Of a DNA stretch of 64,000 bases, positions 50,911-59,591 are shown piece after piece (the stretch's first letter is position 1; every line of letters starts with the position of its first letter). Under the pieces are notes generated by a model. It was not told the origin of the DNA, did no database searches, and saw nothing but the letters and a program-made list of their open reading frames with translations. Source of the DNA: CALMEC01 sp963706315. GTDB taxonomy: Bacteria; Actinomycetota; Thermoleophilia; Miltoncostaeales; Miltoncostaeaceae. The position numbers and the translations under genes are program-made. The stretch covers positions 248,001 to 312,000 of the forward strand of contig CAVPMA010000005.1 of the NCBI GenBank assembly GCA_963706315.1, written 5' to 3'.

Positions 50911-51324
50911 CTACATCTGGATCATGCGGATCTGGTTGCCGGACGGGTCGCGGAACGCGGCGTCGAGTCCGTACGGCTGCTGGGTCGGCTCCTGCGAGAA
51001 CTCGACGCCCCGGCCCGTGAGGTCCTCGAAGGTCGACTGGCAGTCGTCTGTCGTGAAGAACAGGCCGCCGGCGGCGCCCTTCGCCACCAGCTCGTTGAGC
51101 TTCGCGGCGGTGTCGGCGTCGAACACGGGGGGACCGGGCACGCTCATGAGCGCGACGGCGATGTCGGGCTGGTTCTGCGGGCCGACGGTGAGCCACCGGA
51201 AGTTGCCCATCTCGGCGAGCGTCACGTCGTCGCGCAGCTCCAGCCCGAGCTTGTCGGTGTAGAAGGCGAGCGCCTCGTCCTGGTCGTGGACCCACAGCGT
51301 GACGTGGGTGAGTTGCTTGAGCAT
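50911..51324 (-). CDS. VOC-family protein controlled by an AraC regulator
   Basis: A 137-residue glyoxalase/bleomycin-resistance-fold protein: HVTLWVHDQDEALAFYTDKLGLE, FRWLTVGPQNQPDIAVAL, GLFFTTDDCQSTFEDLTGRGV and AFRDPSGNQIRMIQM. GGGAG precedes ATG 51324 at six bases. It lies 41 bases after the AraC-family gene, with which it forms an operon common in actinobacteria and proteobacteria. Substrate unknown. Confidence 0.9.
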   Translation of the reverse strand: MLKQLTHVTLWVHDQDEALAFYTDKLGLELRDDVTLAEMGNFRWLTVGPQNQPDIAVALMSVPGPPVFDADTAAKLNELVAKGAAGGLFFTTDDCQSTFEDLTGRGVEFSQEPTQQPYGLDAAFRDPSGNQIRMIQM

Positions 51325-51365
51325 CGTGTCTCCCGTTCCCTCTGCGTTGACGGTCGACAGCGACG

Positions 51366-51812
51366 CTAGCCCGGCGCGGCGGCGGTGTCTTCTCCAAACG
51401 TGCTGGATTGGGGGCGGGCCCAGGCGCGCAGCACGCAGGTCGGGATCCGCGCGCGGTCGATTGCCGGCGGATACGCCGCCCGGTAGGCCGTCGGCGACAT
51501 CCCGTACGTACGGCCGAAGCGGGACGTGAACGAGCCGACGCTGGTCAGTCCGACCGCGAGGCAGATCTCGGCGACGCTGCGGTCGGTCGTGCGGAGCAGC
51601 GCGGCCGCGCGCTCCATCCGCCGCGTGAGGAGGTACTGGTGCGGCGGCTCCCCGAAGGCACGCCGGAACTCCCGGCTGAAGTGCGCGGGCGAGAGGCGCG
51701 CGGCGCGGGCGAGGGTCGCGATGTCGAGCGGCTCGCGGTAGCGCGCGTCGATGAGGTCTCTGGCGCGGAGGAGGTGGCGGGCCGCGGGGACGGGGGTTGC
51801 GGTGATCGCCAC
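51366..51812 (-). CDS. AraC-family transcriptional regulator (DNA-binding domain only)
   Basis: A 148-residue regulator made almost only of the two AraC helix-turn-helix units: LDIATLARAARLSPAHFSREFRRAFGEPPHQYL and VAEICLAVGLTSVGSFTSRFGRTYGMSPTAYR patterns. No sensory domain is visible, apart from a C-terminal Cys/Trp-containing tail. It probably controls the VOC gene that follows. Confidence 0.9.
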   Translation of the reverse strand: MAITATPVPAARHLLRARDLIDARYREPLDIATLARAARLSPAHFSREFRRAFGEPPHQYLLTRRMERAAALLRTTDRSVAEICLAVGLTSVGSFTSRFGRTYGMSPTAYRAAYPPAIDRARIPTCVLRAWARPQSSTFGEDTAAAPG

Positions 51813-51833
51813 GGTCGCGCCTCCCGAGCGGGA

Positions 51834-52460
51834 CTACGTGAGGTAGAAGTACAGTGCGTACAGGAGCTCGACCGCGGGGCTCGAGGTGTGGACCGTCACG
51901 TCGGAGGGCACCGACAGCAGGGCGTCCGAGTAGTTGAAGATGATCTTCACGCCTGAGGCCACGAGGTCGTCGGCGACCATCTGCGCCGCATGGCCGGGGA
52001 CGGCGAGCACGCCCACCATGATCCCGTCGCCGGACGCAATGACCTGTGGCAGCTCGGAGTAATGACGTACGGAGAGGTCGCCGATCCGCAGGCCCACCTT
52101 GTCGGGATCGACGTCGAAGATCGCGGAGATCCGGAAGCCGTGGTCGGCGAAGACCCCGCTGCTCGCGATCGCCTGCCCGAGGTTGCCCGACCCGAACAGC
52201 GCGATGTTGTGCTGGCCGGACGTTCGGAGGATCTTCCTGATCTGACCGATCAGGATATCGATGTCGTAGCCGACGCCGCGCTTGCCGAACTTGCCGAAGC
52301 CTGAGAGGTCGCGGCGAATCTGTGTGGGGTTGACGTTGGTGTACTCGGAGATCGCCTGCGACGAGATGGAGCTCTTCCCCATCTTCTTCGCCTGTGTGAG
52401 CACCTGCAGATACCGCGACAGTCGCGCAGCGACGCCGAGCGTGAGCCGATCCTGAGCCAA
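51834..52460 (-). CDS. rex: Redox-sensing transcriptional repressor Rex
   Basis: NAD(H)-sensing repressor that releases DNA when NADH rises. The 208 residues have an N-terminal winged helix (RLSRYLQVLTQAKKMG, SSQAISEYTNVNPTQIRRDLSGFGKFGKRGVGYD) and a Rossmann domain (IALFGSGNLGQAIASS, AIFDVDPDKVG). The C-terminal swap helix ends YALYFYLT. Start TTG 52460. A Rex operator overlaps its own promoter, so it is autorepressed. AraC-VOC follows. Confidence 0.95.
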   Translation of the reverse strand: MAQDRLTLGVAARLSRYLQVLTQAKKMGKSSISSQAISEYTNVNPTQIRRDLSGFGKFGKRGVGYDIDILIGQIRKILRTSGQHNIALFGSGNLGQAIASSGVFADHGFRISAIFDVDPDKVGLRIGDLSVRHYSELPQVIASGDGIMVGVLAVPGHAAQMVADDLVASGVKIIFNYSDALLSVPSDVTVHTSSPAVELLYALYFYLT

Positions 52461-52493
52461 CCCTCACCTTCCCCGACCGCCGTGCCGGCGGGA

Positions 52494-52537
52494 TTGTGCC
52501 GTCGCTCACAAACTATCAGCACGGGTGAAACGCGCAA
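52494..52537 (-). promoter_or_regulatory. rex promoter with Rex operator
   Basis: TTGCGC (52532-52537), a 16-base spacer and TAGTTT (52510-52515) form a sigma-70-type promoter. TTGTG-CCGTCGC-T-CACAA (52494-52511), written on the plus strand, matches the Rex consensus TTGTGAN6TCACAA with one mismatch and overlaps the -10 and start point. Confidence 0.75.
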
Positions 52538-52558
52538 GCCCGGCGCCGGTGAGCCCAC

Positions 52559-55057
52559 TCAGCGCAGGGCGAACACCTTGCTCTCGCGGACGAGGGTCAC
52601 GCCGTCGGGACCGAGCGCCTTCACCCGCAGCCGATAGCGGCCCGCTGGCAGCTCTCGTCCGGTCTCCTGCCGCCTGGTGAGCATGAACCGGTACGTCCCG
52701 GCCGGCCAGTCGCCGGACTGCTTCTCGCCCGCCATGCGGATTGGCGCCCCACCTCCCGCGGGCACGAGCCACAGGCCGAGCCGGTGGAGCGGCGCGACCA
52801 TGAGCGCGTTCCCCGAGTGGCCGATCGTGCCGATCGAGACGCGGGCCTCCGCGACGTCGCCCGCCGCGCGGATCTCCGGAACGCCGAGAGCGGCGGGCGG
52901 CACCAGCGGCATCGTCCCCGCGAACACCGGTGCCACGCCGACGGTGGCCCCGTCCGCCGCCAGCACCAGCGCGGTCCCCCGGAACGCCTCGACACCCGCG
53001 GGCACCTGCACCATCGCCTGGCCCTCCGCGCCGGGGGCGACCTCCACCGGGTCGCCGGGCGGCGTGACCGACCCGTCGGGAGTGGTCAGCGCGACCCGGT
53101 ACACGGCGGGATCTGCGGTGAGGTTGCGCAGCGTGAGCCGCAGCCGCGTGGGAGCGCTCGCCGAGCGCCGCCCCGAGAGCACGGCGGGCGTGATCGAGAC
53201 GGCCAGCGCGCCCGGCATGCGAACCACGCCCGCGCCCTGATCCGTGGACGGCACACCCGGCAGCGGAGCGGCCGCCTGAACGAGCAGGCTGCGGACGTCG
53301 GCGGGGGTCAGCTCCGGCCGGTCCACCCTGACCCGCAGCGCCACCGCCGCGACCTGCGCGGCGGCCGCGCTGGTGCCGCTCATCCGGGCGATCAGCGGCT
53401 CCCCACCCGGACCCGGGTACGCCGTCTCCACGTCGACGGCCGATGCGACGAGGTCGGGCTCCAGGTGGCCGTCCGCGGTGGGACCGCGCGACGAGAACGA
53501 TGCGATCGCCTCGGGCCGGGTGCCCGGATCCGCCACGACGATGCGCGCAGCGAACCGCGGGTTCTCAACCAGCACGCGTCCTTGGCGGGCACCGAGACCG
53601 AGCACCGGGATGGGCACGTCGGCGCCGGCTCGGATGCCAGGGAAGAGGCCGGGCCCGTCCTGGTCCCACACGCCGAGGGCGACCGCGCCCGCCTCGGCCG
53701 CGGCCCGGGCCTTGGTGGCCAGCGTCCCGCCGCCGCGACCCACGACCGCGATCGCGCCCACGACGCGGCTGCGGCCGCTGGCATCGGCGTAGTCGCGCAG
53801 CTCGTCGCCGCTCGTCAGGCCGTCCTGCCCGGCGAGAACCCGTACCGGGAACGTGCCGGCCGGCGGGTCGGGACCGATCAGTGGCAACCCGGTCAGGCCG
53901 GCGGACGCCGGCCCGACCTCGAGCTCCAGGGCGGCGGTGCGAGGGTTGCTCGTCGCGCCGATGCCCCCGACGGTGAGCACGTGCTCGGACGCGGCCGGAC
54001 CGCCCACGGTCCCGACGGCGCCGAACGAGGGGCCGTCGTTCCCCGCCGGAGCCACCACCAGCGAACCGGCCGCATCGGCCGCGTCCGCCGCGAGGGCCAC
54101 CGGGTCGTCGCCGCCGCCGTCGAATCCGCGCGCGACGCCGATGAGCACGACCGCGGCGCGATCATCGAGGTTGCCGTCCTCGTTCGGATCGACGGCCCGG
54201 TCGAGCGCGGCGACGACACGGTCACTCCGCGCGAGGGGCCGCACGCGCCCGTCGACGAACTCCCGCGCCACCACGCGGTACGCGAGCATGCGCGGCACAC
54301 GCTCCGGCGGAAGACCGGCCAGGGCCGGCGAGCGGAGCACGAGCCCGGCGACCTCGGTCCCGTGCGCCTCGGCGAACCGTCCCTGCGCGCTCGCCTGCGG
54401 TCCGGGGTTGCCGCTCACGAAGTCGGCGCCCCCGACGATCAGCCGGTCCGGCGCGATCGCCCCCCCGAGCCATGGATGCTCCGGCTGGATCCCGGCGTCG
54501 ATCAGGGCGATGGTCGCCGGGGCGCTCCCACCGGTTACCGGGGCCGGCTGGGCGGCGGCGCCGGGCAGGGGCCGGGCGGCGGGGTCCGGCGCGGAGCTCT
54601 GCGCGGGCGCGAGGTACGTGACCGGGAAGATCGCCTTGACCTCGGGCAGCTCGGCCACGAGCGCGAGGCGCCCGGTCGGAACCCGGATGCCGAAGCCGTT
54701 GACGACCGCCCGGTACCGGAAGTTGATGGTCGCGCCGAGCCCGATGAGAGCGGGCTCCACGCTGGCCTGCTGCAACGTGATCTGGGCGAGGGCCCCGGCC
54801 CGCTCGGCGGGAGCGCGCTCCGCGATCGACGGCGCGTCGAGCACGACGATCGCCGACTCGGTGTCGGCCGGCGGCGGCAGCTGCGGGGCCCGGTAGGCCT
54901 CGAGCACGTCGCGCCACGCGCCGGCGGCGCTGATCGCGCGAAGCGGCGTGCTCGACAGGTCCTCGGCGGTCTGGTCCGCGAGCAGCACGGGGGTGGTGGA
55001 CGCGAGCACGCCGACGGCGACGAGGCCGGCACGCCGCATCCACAGGGCGGCGCTCAC
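52559..55057 (-). CDS. Secreted subtilisin-like serine protease (S8)
   Basis: An 832-residue secreted protease. Signal peptide to about residue 28; a long propeptide-like N-terminal region; the catalytic triad Asp187 (ALIDAGI), His232 (AHGTEVAG), Ser563 (MSGTSAAAAQVA), oxyanion Asn340 (APAGNDG). A PA-like insert lies at ~385-510 and Ig-like domains follow to the C-terminus. GTG 55057 overlaps the tsaD stop (GTGA), so it is co-translated with the t6A genes; such coupling of a protease and t6A synthesis is odd. Confidence 0.9.
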   Translation of the reverse strand: MSAALWMRRAGLVAVGVLASTTPVLLADQTAEDLSSTPLRAISAAGAWRDVLEAYRAPQLPPPADTESAIVVLDAPSIAERAPAERAGALAQITLQQASVEPALIGLGATINFRYRAVVNGFGIRVPTGRLALVAELPEVKAIFPVTYLAPAQSSAPDPAARPLPGAAAQPAPVTGGSAPATIALIDAGIQPEHPWLGGAIAPDRLIVGGADFVSGNPGPQASAQGRFAEAHGTEVAGLVLRSPALAGLPPERVPRMLAYRVVAREFVDGRVRPLARSDRVVAALDRAVDPNEDGNLDDRAAVVLIGVARGFDGGGDDPVALAADAADAAGSLVVAPAGNDGPSFGAVGTVGGPAASEHVLTVGGIGATSNPRTAALELEVGPASAGLTGLPLIGPDPPAGTFPVRVLAGQDGLTSGDELRDYADASGRSRVVGAIAVVGRGGGTLATKARAAAEAGAVALGVWDQDGPGLFPGIRAGADVPIPVLGLGARQGRVLVENPRFAARIVVADPGTRPEAIASFSSRGPTADGHLEPDLVASAVDVETAYPGPGGEPLIARMSGTSAAAAQVAAVALRVRVDRPELTPADVRSLLVQAAAPLPGVPSTDQGAGVVRMPGALAVSITPAVLSGRRSASAPTRLRLTLRNLTADPAVYRVALTTPDGSVTPPGDPVEVAPGAEGQAMVQVPAGVEAFRGTALVLAADGATVGVAPVFAGTMPLVPPAALGVPEIRAAGDVAEARVSIGTIGHSGNALMVAPLHRLGLWLVPAGGGAPIRMAGEKQSGDWPAGTYRFMLTRRQETGRELPAGRYRLRVKALGPDGVTLVRESKVFALR

Positions 55058-56103
55058 GCGGCGATCCCCCCCGGGGGTGCCGTGGCGATGGCGTCGAGGG
55101 CGAGGTAACGCGGCCATTCGACCACCGGCGAGAACTGGGCGGCGGCGGCGATCATCGCCGCGTTGTCGGTGCAGAGCGAACGATCGGGCACCGCGACCGC
55201 CAGGCCGTGCAGGGTCGCGAGCTCGGTCACGAGCACCCGAAGCCGCCCGTTGGCAGCGACCCCGCCGCCGAGCCCCACCGTCGGTACCCCGTGCTCGAGG
55301 GCGGCGTCGACCAGCCGCTCGGCGAGCGGCCGCATGACCGCCTCCTGGTAGGACGCGGCAAGGTCCGCGCGGTGCCGGTCGACATCGTCGCCGAGGTCAC
55401 GGATCGCGTACAGCAACGCCGTCTTCACCCCGGCGTACGAGAAGTCACGCTCGCCGCGCCCGGAAAGCCCCACCGGGAAGGTGAAGGCGGTCGCGTCGCC
55501 CTCGCCCGCGAGCCGCTCGAGCGCGGGGCCGCCGGGGTAGCCGAGGCCGAGCAGGCGGGCGCCCTTGTCGACCGCTTCGCCCGCCGCGTCGTCGCGGGTC
55601 TGTCCAAGCAGGCGTGGGGCGGCGAGGTCGTGCACCAGGTCGAGGCGCGTGTGGCCGCCCGAGGCGACCAGGCTCACGAAGGGCGGGTCCAGAGCCAGTG
55701 GCTCGAGCCAGGTGGCGCAGATATGCCCGTGCAGGTGGTCGACCATCGCGAGCGGCTTGCCGGCGCCGTACGCAAGCCCCTTGGCTGTCGCGACGCCGAC
55801 GAGCAGCGCGCCGATCAGACCCGGTCGCTGGGTGACCGCGACGAGCTCCACGTCGTCCAGACCGAGCTCGGCCCGCGCGAGCGCCTCGTCGATCACGGCG
55901 TTGACGGTGCCGAGGTGGTGACGCGCGGCGACCTCGGGCACGACGCCGCCGTAGGGGGTGTGGAGCTCCGCCTGGCTCGCGACGACGTTCGCGAGGATCC
56001 GCCGGCCCTCGACGACCGCCGCCGCGGTCTCGTCGCACGACGTCTCGATCGCGAGGATTGGACCGCCGATCACGACGTCGCCCGTTCGGGGGGAATCCGC
56101 CAC
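55054..56103 (-). CDS. tsaD: tRNA N6-threonylcarbamoyladenosine synthase catalytic subunit
   Basis: Transfers threonylcarbamoyl to A37 of ANN-decoding tRNAs. The 349 residues have the ASKHA fold with metal motif VDHLHGHICA (HxxxH), AIETSCDETAAAVV at the start, SGGHTRLDLV, DDAAGEAVDKGARLLGLGYPGGP, GGGVAANGRLR and SLCTDNAAMIA. Start ATG 56103 overlaps rimI by about 34 bases. It works with TsaB and TsaE encoded upstream in the same operon. Confidence 0.96.
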   Translation of the reverse strand: MADSPRTGDVVIGGPILAIETSCDETAAAVVEGRRILANVVASQAELHTPYGGVVPEVAARHHLGTVNAVIDEALARAELGLDDVELVAVTQRPGLIGALLVGVATAKGLAYGAGKPLAMVDHLHGHICATWLEPLALDPPFVSLVASGGHTRLDLVHDLAAPRLLGQTRDDAAGEAVDKGARLLGLGYPGGPALERLAGEGDATAFTFPVGLSGRGERDFSYAGVKTALLYAIRDLGDDVDRHRADLAASYQEAVMRPLAERLVDAALEHGVPTVGLGGGVAANGRLRVLVTELATLHGLAVAVPDRSLCTDNAAMIAAAAQFSPVVEWPRYLALDAIATAPPGGIAA

Positions 56104-56564
56104 ATGATCAACGCGTCTTCACCGTTGTCACTGTAGTAGCGCGACCTGACGCCATGGGTAACGAACCCAAGTCGCTTGTAGAGCCTGATCGCGCGGTCGT
56201 TCGAGACGCGAACCTCGAGCGTGAACCCGGCATGCTCGCGCCGATCGCCGACTCCCACCGCCGCTCGCACGAGCGCATCCCCGATGCGCCGCCCGCGGTG
56301 CAGCGGATGGACCGTGACGTTCAGGATGTGCCAGACGTCGGCCTGGAGCGCCATGAGGATGTAGCCGAGGATCGCCCCGTCGAGGTCGGCGACGAGGCAG
56401 ACGCCGTCGGGATGGCGGAGCTCGCTCTCCACCATCCGCCGGCTCCAGGGGATCGGGTAGCTCTCGCGTTCGATCGTCATGACGCCGCCGTCCAGGTCGC
56501 CGGCGCGCATCGACCGGATCGCCAGACGCAGCTCCGGATCCCTGCCGGCCCGGGCGACGCTCAC
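56070..56564 (-). CDS. rimI: Ribosomal-protein-alanine N-acetyltransferase RimI
   Basis: A 164-residue GNAT enzyme that acetylates the N-terminus of ribosomal protein S18. SMRAGDLDGGVMTIERESYPIPWS, GAILGYILMALQADVWHILNVTVHP, HRGRRIGDALV and EVRVSNDRAIRLYKRLGFVTHGVR are diagnostic. Located between tsaB and tsaD, as in many actinobacteria. It overlaps tsaB by four bases and tsaD by about 34. Confidence 0.92.
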   Translation of the reverse strand: MSVARAGRDPELRLAIRSMRAGDLDGGVMTIERESYPIPWSRRMVESELRHPDGVCLVADLDGAILGYILMALQADVWHILNVTVHPLHRGRRIGDALVRAAVGVGDRREHAGFTLEVRVSNDRAIRLYKRLGFVTHGVRSRYYSDNGEDALIMWRIPPERATS

Positions 56565-57271
56565 GCGCGCGCCGCCTCACGCTCCCGGCGGAGCCGGTTC
56601 ACCTCGGCGTCGGGCAGCCGCAGGTAGAGCGGTGCCACCGGCCGAGCCCCGCCCGCTGCCGCGCGCGACGCCAGGCGCGATGCGCTGATGGCATGCGCCG
56701 GCGAACCGGGCGGCGCCACGGCGACCGCCGGACCGACGAACGGATCGCAGCGATGCAGGCCGTCGCCGGCGAGCCACGCGGGCCGCTCACGCGAGGTCTC
56801 GGCGGCGAGCAGCTCGGCGAGCCCCTCCCCCGTCGTCGCGATCGGCTCGATCACCACGACGAGGTCTCCGTCCTCGTCGACCCGGTATCCGGCGGCGAAG
56901 ACCTCCTGACGCTTCGCGTCGATCACCGGGACCAGGAGGGCGCCCACCGGAGCGTCATCGGCCATGCCGAGCGCCAGCGCCTCGAGCGAGACCACGCCCG
57001 TGACCGGGATCGCGAGCGCCTGCCCGAGCCCGAGGGCGGTCGCGATGCCGATGCGCAGCCCCGTGAACCCTCCGGGACCGATCCCGACGACGATCTCATC
57101 GAGGTCGCCGACGCGCACGCCGGCGGCGTCGAGGAGCAGGTGGATCTCGTGCGCGATCCGGCGCCCCGCCCCTGGCTCCGGCGGGAGGATCCGCTCCAGG
57201 AGCGTCACGCCGTCGCGCAGCACGGCGAGGCTGGGAGCCGGTGTGGCGGTGTCGAGTGCGAGCGTCGTCAA
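56561..57271 (-). CDS. tsaB: tRNA t6A synthesis protein TsaB
   Basis: ASKHA-fold partner that scaffolds TsaD and TsaE. The 236 residues include TLALDTATPAPSLAVLRDG, EIVVGIGPGGFTGLRIGIATALGLGQAL and VIDAKRQEVFAAGYRV. Start TTG 57271 overlaps the tsaE stop as TTGA; the family N-terminus begins at LALDT, which excludes a long upstream extension. The C-terminal ~100 residues vary, as usual. Confidence 0.93.
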   Translation of the reverse strand: MTTLALDTATPAPSLAVLRDGVTLLERILPPEPGAGRRIAHEIHLLLDAAGVRVGDLDEIVVGIGPGGFTGLRIGIATALGLGQALAIPVTGVVSLEALALGMADDAPVGALLVPVIDAKRQEVFAAGYRVDEDGDLVVVIEPIATTGEGLAELLAAETSRERPAWLAGDGLHRCDPFVGPAVAVAPPGSPAHAISASRLASRAAAGGARPVAPLYLRLPDAEVNRLRREREAARA

Positions 57272-57717
57272 GCGAGACCGCGAAGCGCCCTCTCCAGGCG
57301 CTGCTCGCGGCCGCTCAACGTTAGCAACCGCGTATCGCCGCCTCCGTGCGCGAGCGTCACCTCGACCGCCGCGTCCCGGAACGCCACGGCGAGCACGTCC
57401 GGCCACTCGATGAACGCGACTGCGTTCTCCGCCGCCTCGAGCGCGAGCCCCAGTTCTTCGTCGTCGGCCACCCCCAGGCGGTACGCGTCGAGATGCGCCA
57501 CCGGGACGCGTCCGGCGTAGCGCTGCGCGACGGTGAACGTGGGGCTCGTCACGTGCTCGGTCACGCCGAGGGCGCGAGCGGCGCCCCTCACGAGGGTGGT
57601 CTTTCCGGCGCCGAGCTCGCCCCGGAGCATCACGACGTCACCGGGCTCGATCACCGACGCGATCGCCCGTCCGACCGCCTCGGTCTCCTCGGGCGTGCGT
57701 GTCGTGATCTCGATCAG
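57268..57717 (-). CDS. tsaE: tRNA t6A synthesis ATPase TsaE
   Basis: P-loop ATPase that drives the t6A cycle. The 149 residues carry the Walker A GELGAGKTTLVRGAARALG, VTSPTFTVAQRYAG, HLDAYRLG and FIEWPDVL. There is no ATG, GTG or TTG in frame near the start; CTG 57717 overlaps the udg stop as CTGA, just as ATGA, GTGA and TTGA overlaps join other genes in the window. CTG initiation is therefore likely. Confidence 0.93.
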   Translation of the reverse strand: MIEITTRTPEETEAVGRAIASVIEPGDVVMLRGELGAGKTTLVRGAARALGVTEHVTSPTFTVAQRYAGRVPVAHLDAYRLGVADDEELGLALEAAENAVAFIEWPDVLAVAFRDAAVEVTLAHGGGDTRLLTLSGREQRLERALRGLA

Positions 57718-58427
57718 AACAGCCCGAGCTGCTCCGGCTCCCCGCCCGTCGCGCTCACCGGGGCCATGTCCGGGGCCGCCGGCTCCCGCTCGGCCGTGAC
57801 GGTCGGCGTCTCGGGACGCGGGGACGGCAGGGGCTCGAACCCGGCCCGGCCGGTCAGCTCGGGAATCCGTGCGAAGTCCGCCTCGAGGGTGGCGAGCATC
57901 GACGGGGTGTAGAGGGCGGCCGCCGGGTGGAACAGCGGGTAGAGCAGGAGCGAGTGCCCGCCGATCTCGATCGGGAGCTCGTGGCCGTGGACGCGGCTGA
58001 TGCCGTCCGGGCGGCCGGAGATGAGCTTGGTGGCGAAATTCCCGAGCGTGCAGATGAGCTTGGGCTGGATGATCCCGACCTGCCGGAACAGGTGCCCCTC
58101 GCAGGCCTCGATCTCGGCCGCGAGCGGGTCGCGGTTGCCCGGAGGACGGCACTTGAGGACGTTCGCGACGAACACGTCGTCGCGGGTGAGGCCGATCCCC
58201 GCGAGGAGCTTGTCGAGGAGCTTGCCGGCCTGACCGACGAACGGGACGCCGAGCCGATCCTCGTGGTAGCCGGGCGCCTCGCCCACGAACATCAGGTCCG
58301 CATCGGGGTCGCCGCTCCCCACCACCACCTGGGTGCGGGTCTGGTGGAGCGGGCAGCGCACGCAGTCGACGACCTCACGTGCGTGGTAGTCGGCGAGCTG
58401 GGCGGCCCGGGCGGGGGCGTCGTCCAT
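57714..58427 (-). CDS. Uracil-DNA glycosylase, family 4
   Basis: Removes uracil from DNA. The 237 residues show the iron-sulfur motif CVRCPLHQ, the catalytic GEAPGYHEDRLGVPFVG, NVLKCRPPGNRDP, CEGHLF and FHPAAAL of family 4 (thermostable-type). The C-terminal ~55 residues are Pro/Ala/Thr-rich and disordered. ATG 58427 lies eight bases after TAGTCT (58436-58441), so it is probably leaderless. First gene of the t6A-protease operon. Confidence 0.95.
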   Translation of the reverse strand: MDDAPARAAQLADYHAREVVDCVRCPLHQTRTQVVVGSGDPDADLMFVGEAPGYHEDRLGVPFVGQAGKLLDKLLAGIGLTRDDVFVANVLKCRPPGNRDPLAAEIEACEGHLFRQVGIIQPKLICTLGNFATKLISGRPDGISRVHGHELPIEIGGHSLLLYPLFHPAAALYTPSMLATLEADFARIPELTGRAGFEPLPSPRPETPTVTAEREPAAPDMAPVSATGGEPEQLGLF

Positions 58428-58520
58428 CGTGTCCCAGACTAGCGCCCTCGACGGACGCACGCGCCGGCGGCGGCACCACCGGCCGGGCGGTGACATGCAT
58501 CACAGGGCGGTCGCTGCGGC

Positions 58521-58684
58521 TTGTACTTCCGGCCGACAGGTGGGTAGGCTTTTTGTACTCAGAGCGAGTCGGCCTGGCATCCCGAACGGGAGCTGGAGCG
58601 GGGTTCACTCGGAGGGTTGCCGCCCGCGTCGGGTGGGTGCCCGTCCGCGGCCTGCTGCCCGGTCACCTGATCCGAGTGGCACCC
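58521..58684 (+). promoter_or_regulatory. panC promoter and structured leader
   Basis: TTGTAC (58521-58526), an 18-base spacer and TAGGCT (58545-58550) are a fair promoter, giving a leader of about 130 bases. Inside, TCCCG-AA-CGGGA (58579-58590) and the perfect CACTCGGA/TCCGAGTG pair (58606-58613 with 58671-58678), whose second arm ends six bases before the ATG, suggest a folded leader that could hide the start. There is no clear Shine-Dalgarno. The fold is not one I can name. Confidence 0.5.
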
Positions 58685-59575
58685 ATGATCACCACCACGA
58701 CATCACGGGGGACAACGCCGCAGGTCGCGCGCACCGTCGCCGATCTCCGGGAGCACGTGGCGCGCCTGCGCGCCGACGGCCGCCGGGTGGCACTGGTGCC
58801 GACGATGGGCGCCTTCCACGAGGGCCACCTGAGCCTCATGCGCCTCGCCGGGACGGACGACCACGCCGTCGTCGTCACCCTCTTCGTCAATCCCACGCAG
58901 TTCGGCCCGGCCGAGGACCTCTCGGCCTACCCGCACGACGAGGAGCGCGACCTGGCGCTCGCGGCGGAGGCCGGCGTGGATCTGGTGTTCGCGCCCGACG
59001 TCGGGGAGATCTACCCGGAGGGGTTCGGCACCCGCATCACGGTCGAGGGGCCGACCCGCTACCTGGAGGGCGCATCGCGGCCGCATCACTTCACCGGCGT
59101 CGCAACGGTGGTCGCCAAGCTCCTCGTCGCGGCGCGCCCCGACCGAGCGGTGTTCGGGCAGAAGGACGCACAGCAGGTCGCGGTGATCCGCCGGCTCGTC
59201 GCCGACCTCCACCTCGACGACATCGAGCTCGTGATCGCGCCGATCGTCCGCGAGCCGGACGGACTCGCGATGAGCAGCCGCAACGCATACCTCGCCCCGC
59301 ACGATCGGGTCGCCGCGCTCGTGCTGCGACGGGCGCTCGACGCCGCGGTGGACCTCGCCGTGGCGGGTGAGCGCGATCCCCGGGCAATCGAGCGCAGGGC
59401 CCTCGGCGTCCTGTCGTCCGAGCCGCGTTGCGAGCCGGTGTACGCGAGCGTCGTGAACCCCGCCACCTTCGAGCCGGTCGCCGACCTCACGGAGCGATCG
59501 TTGCTGTGCGTCGCCGGGCGAGTCGGGCCGGCGCGCCTGATCGACAACGACTTCATCGAACCCGTCCCCGCCTGA
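58685..59575 (+). CDS. panC: Pantothenate synthetase
   Basis: Joins pantoate and beta-alanine with ATP. The 296 residues match: VALVPTMGAFHEGHLSLMRLA (HxGH), VTLFVNPTQFGPAEDL, ASRPHHFTGVATVVAKLL, FGQKDAQQVAVIRRLV, PDGLAMSSRNAYL (KMSKS-like SSRN). Start ATG 58685; GTG 58676 is in frame. It heads panC-panD-panB. Confidence 0.95.
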   Translation: MITTTTSRGTTPQVARTVADLREHVARLRADGRRVALVPTMGAFHEGHLSLMRLAGTDDHAVVVTLFVNPTQFGPAEDLSAYPHDEERDLALAAEAGVDLVFAPDVGEIYPEGFGTRITVEGPTRYLEGASRPHHFTGVATVVAKLLVAARPDRAVFGQKDAQQVAVIRRLVADLHLDDIELVIAPIVREPDGLAMSSRNAYLAPHDRVAALVLRRALDAAVDLAVAGERDPRAIERRALGVLSSEPRCEPVYASVVNPATFEPVADLTERSLLCVAGRVGPARLIDNDFIEPVPA

Positions 59576-59591
59576 CCGAGGAGCCAAGCCG

